Shown here piece after piece: positions 1 through 6,749 of a stretch of 10,661 bases of DNA (position 1 is its first letter; each line of letters opens with the position of its first letter). The translations under genes and the position numbers were made by a program. The notes beneath the pieces were generated by a model. The model saw only the letters and a program-made list of their open reading frames with translations, was not told the DNA's origin and did no database searches. Location of the stretch: assembly GCA_049521055.1 (NCBI GenBank), contig JBEKPE010000076.1, forward strand, positions 1-10,661, in the 5' to 3' direction. The DNA is from FEN-987 sp049521055 (GTDB taxonomy: Archaea; Thermoproteota; Bathyarchaeia; 40CM-2-53-6).

Positions 1-1293
1 CAAACCCTCTACGACACCACCCGCAAGTTCGACAATATCCAATTCTTTCAAGAATGGTTCGTCACATCACTGATCGTGGACCATGGCACGTTCAGAGGCT
101 TGACAACGATAGACATGAAAACCGGAGACTTCCACCCATTCAATGCTAAAGCGGGAATAATCGCCACAGGCGGAGCCGGAAGGTTGTATAGATTTGCCAC
201 ATTCGGCTACTCCTCAACTCCGGATGGGCTGTCATTGGCTTACCGTGCTGGTGCACCGATAATGGACATGGAGTTCGTGCAATTCCACCCCACCGGACTA
301 ATTCCGTCAGGCATCCTGATCACCGAAGGTGCACGCGGAGACGGCGCCGTCTTGATCAACAAGGATGGCGAGAGGTTCATGAAGAAGTACGCGCCCCAGA
401 AGTTGGACCTCGCCTCACGTGATGTCGTATCACGAGCGATCATGACCGAAATTCTGGAAGGCCGGGGACTCAAGGATGCCGCGAGTGGGATGGATTATGT
501 GCTGCTCGATCTTCGTCACTTAGGCGCTGAAAAAATCAACGAACGGCTCTCTGGCATACGGGAAATCGCGCTCAAATTCAAAGGAATAGATCCAATTAAC
601 GAACCTCTCCCGATACGTCCTGTGTGCCATTACATGATGGGCGGGGTAAAAACAAACGTCAGCGCGGAAACGCCGATAGCTGGACTTTGGGCTTCAGGCG
701 AGGCGGCCTGCGTGAGCATAAACGGAGCCAACCGCCTCGGCGCGAACTCAACAGCCGAATGCCTTGTGTTTGGCGCACAGAGCGGGGCAGGTGCCGCGAA
801 ATACGCATTGACGCAAGCAAAAAGAAGTTTAGACATGCAATCCGTCGCACGAGATGAAAAGCGAATCTTTGACGAAATTCTACACGGAAGCGGTTCTGAA
901 AATCCCTACGAAATCCGAGACCAGGCGCAAACAATCATGGATAAGTACGCGCATGTCTATCGAACTGGAACCGGCCTTGAGCAGGGATTGCGAGAATTGC
1001 GCGCACTTCACAAAAGAGCCTTCAGGCATGTTGAAGATCAGGCGAAGGAATACAATAGCAACTTCATTAACGTGCTCGAGTTGGAGTCAATGTTCGAAAT
1101 GTCCGAAATCATTTTGGTCGGCGGCCTCAGCCGGACAGAATCCCGAGGCGCCCATTCGCGCACCGACTACCCGAAGAGGGACGATGAACATTGGTTGAAG
1201 CACACTTTAGCGTATTACACAGATGGGGAGCCGCGACTTGACTACGCGCCTGTGACAATCACCAGTTACCAGCCAACCGAACGACACTACTGA
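1..1293 (+). CDS. sdhA: Succinate dehydrogenase/fumarate reductase flavoprotein subunit (5'-truncated)
   Basis: Flavoprotein subunit of complex II, which oxidises succinate to fumarate on the cytoplasmic side and passes electrons to SdhB. The frame is open from base 1, so the N-terminus (roughly 150 residues, with the FAD GxGxxG motif and the FAD-linking His) lies outside the window; 430 residues are visible. Active-site positions are recognisable, counted from the first visible codon: H96 in EFVQFHPTG, R140 in SRDVVSRAI (44 residues later, the spacing of E. coli H242/R286), H210 in HYMMGG, and R245 in NGANRLGANS. The C-terminal segment RTESRGAHSRTDYP is also typical. SdhB starts 12 nt after the stop, so the two are surely co-transcribed. 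Membership of the SdhA/FrdA family is near certain; the preferred direction in vivo (succinate oxidation or fumarate reduction) cannot be read from the sequence. Confidence 0.96.
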   Translation, partial: QTLYDTTRKFDNIQFFQEWFVTSLIVDHGTFRGLTTIDMKTGDFHPFNAKAGIIATGGAGRLYRFATFGYSSTPDGLSLAYRAGAPIMDMEFVQFHPTGLIPSGILITEGARGDGAVLINKDGERFMKKYAPQKLDLASRDVVSRAIMTEILEGRGLKDAASGMDYVLLDLRHLGAEKINERLSGIREIALKFKGIDPINEPLPIRPVCHYMMGGVKTNVSAETPIAGLWASGEAACVSINGANRLGANSTAECLVFGAQSGAGAAKYALTQAKRSLDMQSVARDEKRIFDEILHGSGSENPYEIRDQAQTIMDKYAHVYRTGTGLEQGLRELRALHKRAFRHVEDQAKEYNSNFINVLELESMFEMSEIILVGGLSRTESRGAHSRTDYPKRDDEHWLKHTLAYYTDGEPRLDYAPVTITSYQPTERHY

Positions 1294-1297
1294 GGGG
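1292..1297 (+). promoter_or_regulatory. Shine-Dalgarno site of sdhB
   Basis: GAGGGG overlaps the sdhA stop codon and ends 8 nt before the TTG at 1306. It is complementary to the archaeal 16S rRNA 3' end and supports the TTG as the sdhB start. It also fits internal (operon) translation, in contrast to several other genes here that look leaderless. Confidence 0.6.
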
Positions 1298-1305
1298 TTA
1301 ACTGA

Positions 1306-2079
1306 TTGCGAGTTGGAGAAACATTCAAGCTGAGAGTTCAACGCGAGAACCCGGCTACTGACACGGGGCGGGCGTTTCAGGAGTTTGACATACCATACGA
1401 ACTAGGATTGACCGTTCTCGAGGCGCTGCTGCGCGCAAAGGAACGCTTCGATCATTCCATAGCGATTCGTTTCTCATGCAGAATGGCCTCGTGTGGCTCA
1501 TGCGGGATGCTCATCAATGGTTTGCCAAGGCTGGCGTGCTACACACAAATCAACGAAATCCACGCGAAGACTATCACAGTAGGGCCACTTGATCACTACC
1601 CACTCGTGCGAGATCTAGTGACTGACTTTCACGGGTTCTTCGATAAACACAAGTCCGTGTCCCCATATCTTCTGCGACGCAATGTCGCGGAGCAGGAGAC
1701 ATCCAATTCAGAATATTATCAGGATAGTGGTGAGCTGGACAGATTTCTTCAATTCTCGTACTGCATAAAATGTGGCCTCTGTAATGCCGCATGTCCAACG
1801 ATGGCGAACGATTCGAAGTTCATAGGACCGCAAGCGCTCGGACAAGCCTACCGTTACGTCGCCGATTCGCGAGACGAGGGTGCGATACAACGACTGAAGG
1901 CCGTAGATCAGGAACACGGAATTTGGCGGTGCCACTTCGCCGGGTCGTGCAGTTTCGTCTGCCCGAAGGGCGTTGATCCCGCATTAGCCATTCAGAAACT
2001 CAGAGGACTTACTCTTTCCAAGTCTTCAGCAAACAGAATCGGTACCCCCCTCATGCCCGTGAAGACTACTAAGGGTTGA
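1306..2079 (+). CDS. sdhB: Succinate dehydrogenase/fumarate reductase iron-sulfur subunit
   Basis: Iron-sulfur subunit of complex II (257 aa, normal length), carrying electrons from FAD toward quinone. The N-terminal ferredoxin-like domain has the [2Fe-2S] ligands C58, C63, C66 and C78. The C-terminal domain has C153, C156, C159 and C163 followed by P, then C209, C215 and C219 followed by PK. This is the classical 11-cysteine pattern for one [2Fe-2S], one [4Fe-4S] and one [3Fe-4S] cluster; the third group (CHFAGSCSFVCPKG) closely follows the E. coli SdhB arrangement. The start is TTG, chosen because a GAGGGG site precedes it and it opens the family's N-terminus. It lies directly after sdhA and 6 nt before a small zinc-ribbon gene. 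No membrane-anchor gene follows, so the anchors are presumably upstream or elsewhere. Confidence 0.96.
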   Translation: MRVGETFKLRVQRENPATDTGRAFQEFDIPYELGLTVLEALLRAKERFDHSIAIRFSCRMASCGSCGMLINGLPRLACYTQINEIHAKTITVGPLDHYPLVRDLVTDFHGFFDKHKSVSPYLLRRNVAEQETSNSEYYQDSGELDRFLQFSYCIKCGLCNAACPTMANDSKFIGPQALGQAYRYVADSRDEGAIQRLKAVDQEHGIWRCHFAGSCSFVCPKGVDPALAIQKLRGLTLSKSSANRIGTPLMPVKTTKG

Positions 2080-2085
2080 CACACG

Positions 2086-2283
2086 ATGGGTGTTGATTCA
2101 GCCTTCTTGAAAAAGGATAACAAATTAGCGTCGATGATCGTCAAATGTGCAGTGTGCGGCAGCAAGATTGACGTGTTCATTAACGCGATTTCTTCTGCTG
2201 GCGAAGTCTGGCCGTTCTGCGAAGCCTGCAAATCATATGTAGATGTCCTCCCTTCTGATCATGACAATGGATTATCATTCTGA
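2086..2283 (+). CDS. Small zinc-ribbon protein downstream of sdhB
   Basis: A 65-residue soluble protein not recognised as a named family. Its core is two CxxC knuckles, C21/C24 (CAVCGS) and C45/C48 (CEACKS), 20 residues apart: a probable single-zinc ribbon, with a short acidic tail. There is no membrane segment or signal peptide. The ATG at 2086 lies 6 nt after the sdhB stop; an alternative in-frame ATG at 2134 would begin four residues before the first cysteine and give 49 aa. The tight spacing puts it in the sdhAB transcript. The coupling suggests, but does not prove, a role linked to complex II (assembly, regulation or simple hitch-hiking). Both knuckles are intact, so it looks like a real gene and not a chance frame. 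Confidence 0.72.
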   Translation: MGVDSAFLKKDNKLASMIVKCAVCGSKIDVFINAISSAGEVWPFCEACKSYVDVLPSDHDNGLSF

Positions 2284-2286
2284 CTT

Positions 2287-2323
2287 CTTGATTTGCGGAA
2301 ACTTACCGCCCAGGAGAATCAAG
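2287..2323 (+). other. Inverted repeat/hairpin just after the sdh operon
   Basis: Arms CTTGATT (2287-2293) and AATCAAG (2317-2323) pair perfectly over 7 bp. Inside them GCGG (2295-2298) pairs with CCGC (2306-2309) around a 7-nt loop. It begins 3 nt past the last gene's stop codon. A 3'-end stabilising or termination-linked structure is the likeliest reading, but no T-run follows. Confidence 0.4.
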
Positions 2324-2354
2324 TGCCTCTTTAAAGGAGCCAGAGTAAGATTGC

Positions 2355-2383
2355 TGCTGCGACATGCAAAAGAAGCCGCAGCA
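2355..2383 (+). other. Inverted repeat upstream of glyS
   Basis: TGCTGCG (2355-2361) and CGCAGCA (2377-2383) are perfect 7-bp arms around a 15-nt loop. The right arm abuts and slightly overlaps the TATA-like box of glyS, so the dyad could be an operator. If transcription instead starts from the CTTTAAAG upstream (about 2329-2336), it would be a 5'-leader hairpin. Confidence 0.35.
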
Positions 2384-2388
2384 TAATT
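2381..2388 (+). promoter_or_regulatory. TATA-like box of glyS (leaderless)
   Basis: GCATAATT is centred about 26.5 nt upstream of the TTG at 2411, the spacing at which archaeal TBP/TFB would start transcription on the initiation codon. No Shine-Dalgarno site precedes the TTG, which agrees with a leaderless mRNA. Confidence 0.45.
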
Positions 2389-2410
2389 CAAGTCGAATGG
2401 TTGTTTTGCC

Positions 2411-4174
2411 TTGGCGGGAATTGACAAATACGAATTGCGCTCGGACTTGGCAACGCGCCGAGGGTTCTTTTGGCCATCCTTCGAAATCTACGGAGGTATA
2501 AGTGGCTATCTTGACCTCGGGCCTTTAGGTTGGAAATTAAGACGCCGGATAGAAGACGCATGGCTCCAACTGTTCGTATACCGCCATCGATACGCAACTA
2601 TCTCGACTCCAGTCGTTACCCCCGAGAAAGTCTTCAAGGCGTCCGGTCATGTTGAACACTTCAAAGACTTAATGGTAAATTGCCTTCAATGTAAGAGGCA
2701 TTTCAGAGCCGACTACGTGATAACAGAAGCGATGCCTGCCAGAACCGACATCGCTGCCGAAGCCATGACCGCCGCGGAAATTGACGCTTTCATCACTGAA
2801 AACCTCGTTCGTTGTCCAGAGTGCGGCGGCACCCTGAGCAAGGCAGAATTCTATTCGACCATGTTCAAGACGAACATTGGCCCGTATGGCGACGTGACGG
2901 GATATGGCCGCCCCGAAGCTGCTCAAGGAATATTCGTAGACTTCAAACGTGTGTATGAAGCGAGCCGCGAAAGGCTCCCGCTTGGTATTGCGCAGGTCGG
3001 CACAGTCATGAGAAACGAAATCTCCCCCAGACAAGGCCCGATCAGGTTGAGAGAATTTACGATAATGGAAATGGAATTGTTCTTCGATCCGAACGAGGCC
3101 GGTTGCTCGTATTTGGGTCAGGTCAAAGGAACTTTGTTGCCTATTCTCCTGGCGAAGGAGCGCGAACGGAAAGGCTCGCAGGTCACACAAGTCTCGCCAC
3201 AGGAGGCGGTTAGTAAGGGTATTGTGCTTACTGAATGGATGGCTTATTTCATGGCTCTTTCAGTGGAGTTCGTGAAGAGCCTCGGCATACCTTCGGACAA
3301 GCAAAGGTTCGAGGAGAAAATGATTGCAGAGAGGTCGCACTACTCTAGCCAAACCTTCGATCATCAGGTTTGGCTCGACAGGTGGGGCTGGGTAGAAATA
3401 GCAGGCCATGCCTACCGCACGGACTTCGATTTAATCGCGCACATAAAATCCTCAGGTGCCGACCTCTCAATCTTCAAACCATATGACAACCCCATCTCAC
3501 GAAAGGTAAAGACCATTGTGCCGATAGATTCCGTTCTAGGTCCTCTTTTGAGGGAAAAGAGTAGGCTAGTAATCGATGCGCTAAGGTCGAGTAATCCGGA
3601 CGAGGTCATGAAGGGGTTCGAGAAATTTGGCTTCTTCGAAGTACAAGGCTTCAAGATTCTACCGACACACGTACGTTTCGAGGAGAAAACCGAACGTGAG
3701 GCGGGCCGCCGGGTGGTTCCATATGTGGTGGAACCCAGCTTCGGCGCCGAGAGATTAGTGTATTCCGCGCTAGAATACGCCTACACACGGTCTAAAGATC
3801 GGGTCGTGTTAAGACTACCCAAAAACCTAGTCCCAACTCAAGTCATGGTCTTTCCCCTAATGGCAAAAGATGGACTTCCTGAACTAGCATCCGAGATTCA
3901 GACGCGGCTGTCGGAGAACGGATTTGAAGTAGAATACGACGAATCCGGAACAATTGGCAGGCGCTACGCTCGGGCTGACGAAGTTGGTGTTCCACTATCG
4001 GTTACCATCGATTACAAATCCAAGGAAGACAAAACAGTAACGATCCGAGATCGTGATACGTGGAAGCAAGTTCGAGGAGACTCGGAGAAGCTCCCGGAAG
4101 CAGTGTTACGTTACTTCCGGGGTGAGACAGAATTCGAAGCGCTCGGTACGCCGGTTGAGACCGATTATGAGTAG
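2411..4174 (+). CDS. glyS: Glycyl-tRNA synthetase, archaeal/eukaryotic type
   Basis: Class II synthetase that charges tRNA-Gly with glycine in the cytoplasm; 587 aa, the normal size for the alpha2 archaeal/eukaryotic form and unlike the bacterial alpha2beta2 enzyme. An N-terminal segment with GGISGYLDLGPLGWKLR is typical of the family. A Cys4 insertion (C91/C94 and C135/C138) probably binds zinc. Motif 2 is around residues 198-225 (VMRNEISPRQG with R201, then IRLREFTIMEMELFF). Motif 3 is EPSFGAERL with R448. A C-terminal anticodon-binding domain runs from about 475 to 580 (IGRRYARADEVGVPLSVTID). The start is TTG: codons upstream in this frame give no other start, and a TATA-like box sits 30 nt upstream. 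It appears monocistronic. Identification is secure. Confidence 0.97.
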   Translation: MAGIDKYELRSDLATRRGFFWPSFEIYGGISGYLDLGPLGWKLRRRIEDAWLQLFVYRHRYATISTPVVTPEKVFKASGHVEHFKDLMVNCLQCKRHFRADYVITEAMPARTDIAAEAMTAAEIDAFITENLVRCPECGGTLSKAEFYSTMFKTNIGPYGDVTGYGRPEAAQGIFVDFKRVYEASRERLPLGIAQVGTVMRNEISPRQGPIRLREFTIMEMELFFDPNEAGCSYLGQVKGTLLPILLAKERERKGSQVTQVSPQEAVSKGIVLTEWMAYFMALSVEFVKSLGIPSDKQRFEEKMIAERSHYSSQTFDHQVWLDRWGWVEIAGHAYRTDFDLIAHIKSSGADLSIFKPYDNPISRKVKTIVPIDSVLGPLLREKSRLVIDALRSSNPDEVMKGFEKFGFFEVQGFKILPTHVRFEEKTEREAGRRVVPYVVEPSFGAERLVYSALEYAYTRSKDRVVLRLPKNLVPTQVMVFPLMAKDGLPELASEIQTRLSENGFEVEYDESGTIGRRYARADEVGVPLSVTIDYKSKEDKTVTIRDRDTWKQVRGDSEKLPEAVLRYFRGETEFEALGTPVETDYE

Positions 4175-4197
4175 GAAAAACCGGTCGGCTGGGCTAT

Positions 4198-4205
4198 GGT
4201 TTAAG
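4198..4205 (+). promoter_or_regulatory. Candidate TATA box for the DUF47-endA unit
   Basis: GGTTTAAG is the best AT-rich element between glyS and the DUF47 gene. With usual archaeal spacing, transcription would begin near 4228, giving a leader of about 25 nt. The predicted start point falls in the middle of the dyad at 4210-4249. No better box lies at the leaderless distance from the GTG. Confidence 0.3.
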
Positions 4206-4209
4206 TTCT

Positions 4210-4249
4210 GATGCACACTACTTGTTTCTGAAAGAAACTGCGGTGCATC
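4210..4249 (+). other. Nested inverted repeat before the DUF47 gene
   Basis: Outer arms GATGCAC (4210-4216) and GTGCATC (4243-4249) are perfect complements. Nested inside are GTTTCT (4224-4229) and AGAAAC (4233-4238) around a 3-nt loop. The structure ends 3 nt before the GTG start and straddles the predicted transcription start, so it could be an operator or a translation-controlling hairpin. Confidence 0.45.
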
Positions 4250-4252
4250 TAG

Positions 4253-4912
4253 GTGGCATTCCCGATCGAAACAGAAGCAAACATCCGTCGTAGGATGCTA
4301 GATCTTTGTCAAATCCACGCCAGAAATGTCGTCGAGATAACGAGACAACTCGTAGTTCTCATGGACAATATCAGTGAGAAGAAAACGAAGCTCGCTAAAG
4401 AAAACTACGAAGCGATGCTAAAAGCTCTGGAAGAGAACGAGAAGAACAAAGCAACCTTTCTAGCTGAAGTTGCCTCGGTCGGAAGCCTGTTAATCAGCAG
4501 AGAGGATTTCCTGCGTCTCCTTTTCCGGCTTGGTGAGGTGGCTGAATATTGCGAGGCGATGGGCTTCAGACTTATGGGCGTCGTTGATTTGAAATGGAAA
4601 TTGGACACCAAGAGACTCGAACAGGTTTCGCATCTTATGGGATCCGTTTTGAAGGAGATATCAAAGGTCAGAGAAACACTTCACTCGCTTTCCTTTGATG
4701 CCGATAAGGCCGTTGATATTGCCAAGTCAGTCGAGGAGTTAGAGCGTGAAATCGACGCTGAGTCTCGCAACCTGGACATGGAACTCATGGCAAGCAAGAT
4801 GCCTATTGCATCAGTATTATTCTTCCGAGACTTAGTCGATAGAGCAGAAAGGATTGCGGATATCGGTGTAGACGTAGTGGATCATATCCGAGTACTCGCG
4901 CTGACCGCGTAG
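4253..4912 (+). CDS. DUF47 / PhoU-like helical protein
   Basis: 219 residues, almost entirely helical, soluble, matching by eye the DUF47 (PhoU-related) family. In other genomes this family usually sits beside low-affinity Pit phosphate transporters and is thought to regulate phosphate uptake or sense phosphate. Recognisable blocks are REDFLRLLFRLGEVAEYCE (83-101), the charged helix EELEREIDAESRNL (161-174) and RDLVDRAERIADIGVDVVD (192-210), the last resembling the acidic metal-binding helix end of PhoU. The region around 40-70 is Lys/Glu-rich and may be coiled coil. The start is GTG; there is no Shine-Dalgarno site but a conspicuous dyad directly upstream. No transporter gene is adjacent; endA follows after 12 nt. 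The family call is fairly sure, the phosphate role is inherited from relatives. Confidence 0.75.
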   Translation: MAFPIETEANIRRRMLDLCQIHARNVVEITRQLVVLMDNISEKKTKLAKENYEAMLKALEENEKNKATFLAEVASVGSLLISREDFLRLLFRLGEVAEYCEAMGFRLMGVVDLKWKLDTKRLEQVSHLMGSVLKEISKVRETLHSLSFDADKAVDIAKSVEELEREIDAESRNLDMELMASKMPIASVLFFRDLVDRAERIADIGVDVVDHIRVLALTA

Positions 4913-4924
4913 GTAGACTCTCGG

Positions 4925-5482
4925 ATGGCAGACGTGACTTCAGCCGAACTAATCGGCACTAGGCTAGTCGTGTGGAACTTTGCAGAAGCGGTGCGGCTCT
5001 ACCGTATGGGTTTCTTCGGGAAACCCGTAGGAATCCCAAAACCGAAGCCCGAGCAGGAATTCAAAGCCCCTCTCATTCTAGATCTAATGGAGGGCCTGTA
5101 CCTACTGGACCGGAAGATCATTAGAGTAACGGATGCAAAAACGGGCAAGTCAGTTCCTAGGGCTAAGTTGCTCAAACTGGCTAACCGCACGTACAAACAA
5201 TTCAACCTAGGTTATACTGCTTACGAGAACCTTCGTGAGAAGGGACTCATCGTGACGCCGGGTATTAGGTTCGGTTCAGATTTCGCTATTTATGAGCATG
5301 GCCCCGGGATCGACCATGCGCCGTTCATTGTGACTGTGAAGAAGGAGCAGGAAACAATGGGTCCTTTCGAAGTCGTTCTTGCAGGACGCCTTGCAACAAC
5401 CGTCCGAAAACAGTTCACCATAGCTGTACCAAACCGCCGCAGTAAGGTCGATTACTTAGTTTTCCGATGGTTCAAAGCATAA
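4925..5482 (+). CDS. endA: tRNA-splicing endonuclease (tRNA-intron endonuclease)
   Basis: Cuts introns from precursor tRNAs at the bulge-helix-bulge motif, leaving 2',3'-cyclic phosphate and 5'-OH ends. The 185-residue size is that of a single-unit archaeal subunit (homotetramer, or catalytic subunit of an alpha2beta2 enzyme). The N-terminal domain has AEAVRLYRMGFFGKP and LILDLMEGLYLLDR. The C-terminal catalytic domain has FGSDFAIYEHGPGIDHAPF and TTVRKQFTIAVPNR. The catalytic triad is intact at Y123, H131 and K162; the 31-residue His-Lys spacing equals that of the M. jannaschii enzyme. It starts at ATG 12 nt after the DUF47 stop and is probably co-transcribed with it. It implies that this organism has intron-bearing tRNAs. 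No second, structural subunit is seen here. Confidence 0.93.
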   Translation: MADVTSAELIGTRLVVWNFAEAVRLYRMGFFGKPVGIPKPKPEQEFKAPLILDLMEGLYLLDRKIIRVTDAKTGKSVPRAKLLKLANRTYKQFNLGYTAYENLREKGLIVTPGIRFGSDFAIYEHGPGIDHAPFIVTVKKEQETMGPFEVVLAGRLATTVRKQFTIAVPNRRSKVDYLVFRWFKA

Positions 5483-5510
5483 GATGTGTCTTACAATCTT
5501 GTGGGCTGAG

Positions 5511-6380
5511 CTAAATCCTCGAAGTCATTTCCACTAGCCTTCTGTCCTGGGCAAAACCCATCTTGTCGAGAAGGCGTTTCATTACATCATTGGCCTCTGG
5601 ACTCCACACCGTTAACCTCGTTACTCCCTTCCCTTCCTTCACTAGACTATTCATTGCAGAGGCTATTTCGGTTGTTGCCAACCCACGCGCCCTGTAAAGT
5701 GGATGCGTAAACAATTGCGAAACATTTGCTTCGGCGAGAGATACTCTGGTCACGAGACATGCACTCACGAGGTTCGGGAAAGCGCCACTCGCGAAAGAGG
5801 CATTTGAGAGGTAGTCTCCACCTGAGACTATGCTCCGAATTACGTTCTGCGTCGATTGAGCATCGGAATACGCGCCCTTCATCTTCGCATATGCCTCGTA
5901 CATCAAGTTCGATAAGATCGGAATCTGCTTCTCGGTTGGATTCATGAGAGGAAGGATTGGCATCATCTTCGTTTCTATCGGAGCGCGCGAAAGTCTGACC
6001 AGGACCGCACCTTTCTCGAAACCCTTAGACTGAAACGCATCCGCCTGGTCGGGTGAGACGTTTACGTGGACGTCCGTAATTCTGAATCGCCGCAGATCCT
6101 CTCGTAGGTTCGCGATAACCGACTCGAACGGCGCGCTGTGATCATAACATAATCGAGATACATTCGTGTTGGGTTCAGAAATCTCCGCTTTGAATAAGGC
6201 GATTGGCCGCTCTGACGTGAGGACCTGCCATGAATTTCCCAACGATGCTAAGGCCATTCCAACTTCTTCGGCATTAGTTGAATGTGGGAATTCCTGTTTC
6301 GTGAACTCACCGTCTTGATAGACAAAATTCGCAACAGATCGTAGGACGTCGGGAGAACATTTTCCGACTCGAGTGATCAA
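5511..6380 (-). CDS. Tandem GNAT-fold acetyltransferase
   Basis: 289 residues, cytoplasmic; predicted acyl-CoA-dependent N-acyltransferase of unknown substrate. The C-terminal half (about 145-289) is a canonical GNAT domain: THPLYRARGLATTEIASAM carries the acetyl-CoA pyrophosphate-binding motif R230-x-x-G233-x-A235, followed by a beta strand (VTRLTVWS) and the usual closing MGF (274-276). The N-terminal half (about 10-130) ends in SKGFEKGAVLVRLSR, which looks like the end of a second, degenerate GNAT domain without a clear CoA loop. The start is TTG at 6380; an in-frame stop at 6386-6384 rules out any longer form. It faces endA tail to tail (28-nt gap) and is divergent from the 92-residue membrane protein across 65 nt. 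Fold is confident; the substrate (amino acid, small molecule or protein N-terminus) is not inferable. Confidence 0.82.
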   Translation of the reverse strand: MITRVGKCSPDVLRSVANFVYQDGEFTKQEFPHSTNAEEVGMALASLGNSWQVLTSERPIALFKAEISEPNTNVSRLCYDHSAPFESVIANLREDLRRFRITDVHVNVSPDQADAFQSKGFEKGAVLVRLSRAPIETKMMPILPLMNPTEKQIPILSNLMYEAYAKMKGAYSDAQSTQNVIRSIVSGGDYLSNASFASGAFPNLVSACLVTRVSLAEANVSQLFTHPLYRARGLATTEIASAMNSLVKEGKGVTRLTVWSPEANDVMKRLLDKMGFAQDRRLVEMTSRI

Positions 6381-6419
6381 GCTTCATCACGCGCCTCGGC
6401 GAAAAAACCCATATTCCTC

Positions 6420-6427
6420 GGTATAAT
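6420..6427 (+). promoter_or_regulatory. TATA-like box of the 92-residue membrane protein
   Basis: GGTATAAT is the clearest TATA match in the window. It is centred about 22 nt before the TTG at 6446, slightly close for a leaderless start there, and about 34 nt before the next in-frame TTG at 6458. It lies in the 65-nt divergent gap shared with the acetyltransferase gene. Confidence 0.5.
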
Positions 6428-6445
6428 CAATCCGGTCGGATCGCC

Positions 6446-6724
6446 TTGTACAGGGGGTTGGTTGTTTCAGGAGCCATCCTCGCAGTATTCGGTGCCTTCT
6501 TGGTCTTCACTGACTTTTACGTTCCTTTGGGAGTGTCCCTTTTCGGTCTGCCTATTTCGGTGACCGGCGGAATAATGGTTGTTGTTGGCCTGTTACGTGC
6601 GGAACCGAAACCTCTGGAGCCTGAACCAGGTAAGAAATTCTGCTGGTATTGCATGAAACAAATTCCTAAGGACGCTGAGAATTGCCCGGAGTGCAGTTTA
6701 CCACAGCATGATGCCAGTGACTGA
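6446..6724 (+). CDS. Two-TM membrane protein with C-terminal zinc ribbon
   Basis: 92 residues, no named family recognised. Two hydrophobic helices (about 4-23 and 30-50) are joined by a short turn, then a Pro/Glu-rich linker (52-63), then a zinc ribbon with C66/C69 (CWYC) and C80/C83 (CPEC). Arg51 and Lys residues after the second helix favour both termini in the cytoplasm, leaving the ribbon cytosolic. The TTG at 6446 is the first start in frame; TTG at 6458 would still keep the first helix mostly intact and fits the TATA box about as well. The ribbon has the same spacing as the one in the large surface protein starting at 8355. It is divergent from the acetyltransferase and convergent with the 114-residue gene. 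It may recruit a partner to the membrane; no direct evidence. Confidence 0.75.
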   Translation: MYRGLVVSGAILAVFGAFLVFTDFYVPLGVSLFGLPISVTGGIMVVVGLLRAEPKPLEPEPGKKFCWYCMKQIPKDAENCPECSLPQHDASD

Positions 6725-6749
6725 GATCGCTGACTTGAGGTAGGAGGCG

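Noticed and set aside
854..1198. 114-codon frame within sdhA
   Set aside because: It overlaps the well conserved C-terminal part of SdhA and has no recognisable features of its own.
2669..3190. 173-codon open frame antisense to glyS
   Set aside because: It lies wholly inside the conserved glyS coding region, has no family resemblance, promoter or ribosome site, and is explained by the codon pattern of the sense gene.
4151..4184. CCGGTT/AACCGG repeat across the end of glyS as a terminator
   Set aside because: Only 6 bp with a 22-nt loop spanning the stop codon and no T-run; within chance expectation.
5480..5493. TAAGA/TCTTA hairpin between endA and the acetyltransferase
   Set aside because: A 5-bp A/T-rich stem that includes the endA stop codon; too weak to call a terminator.
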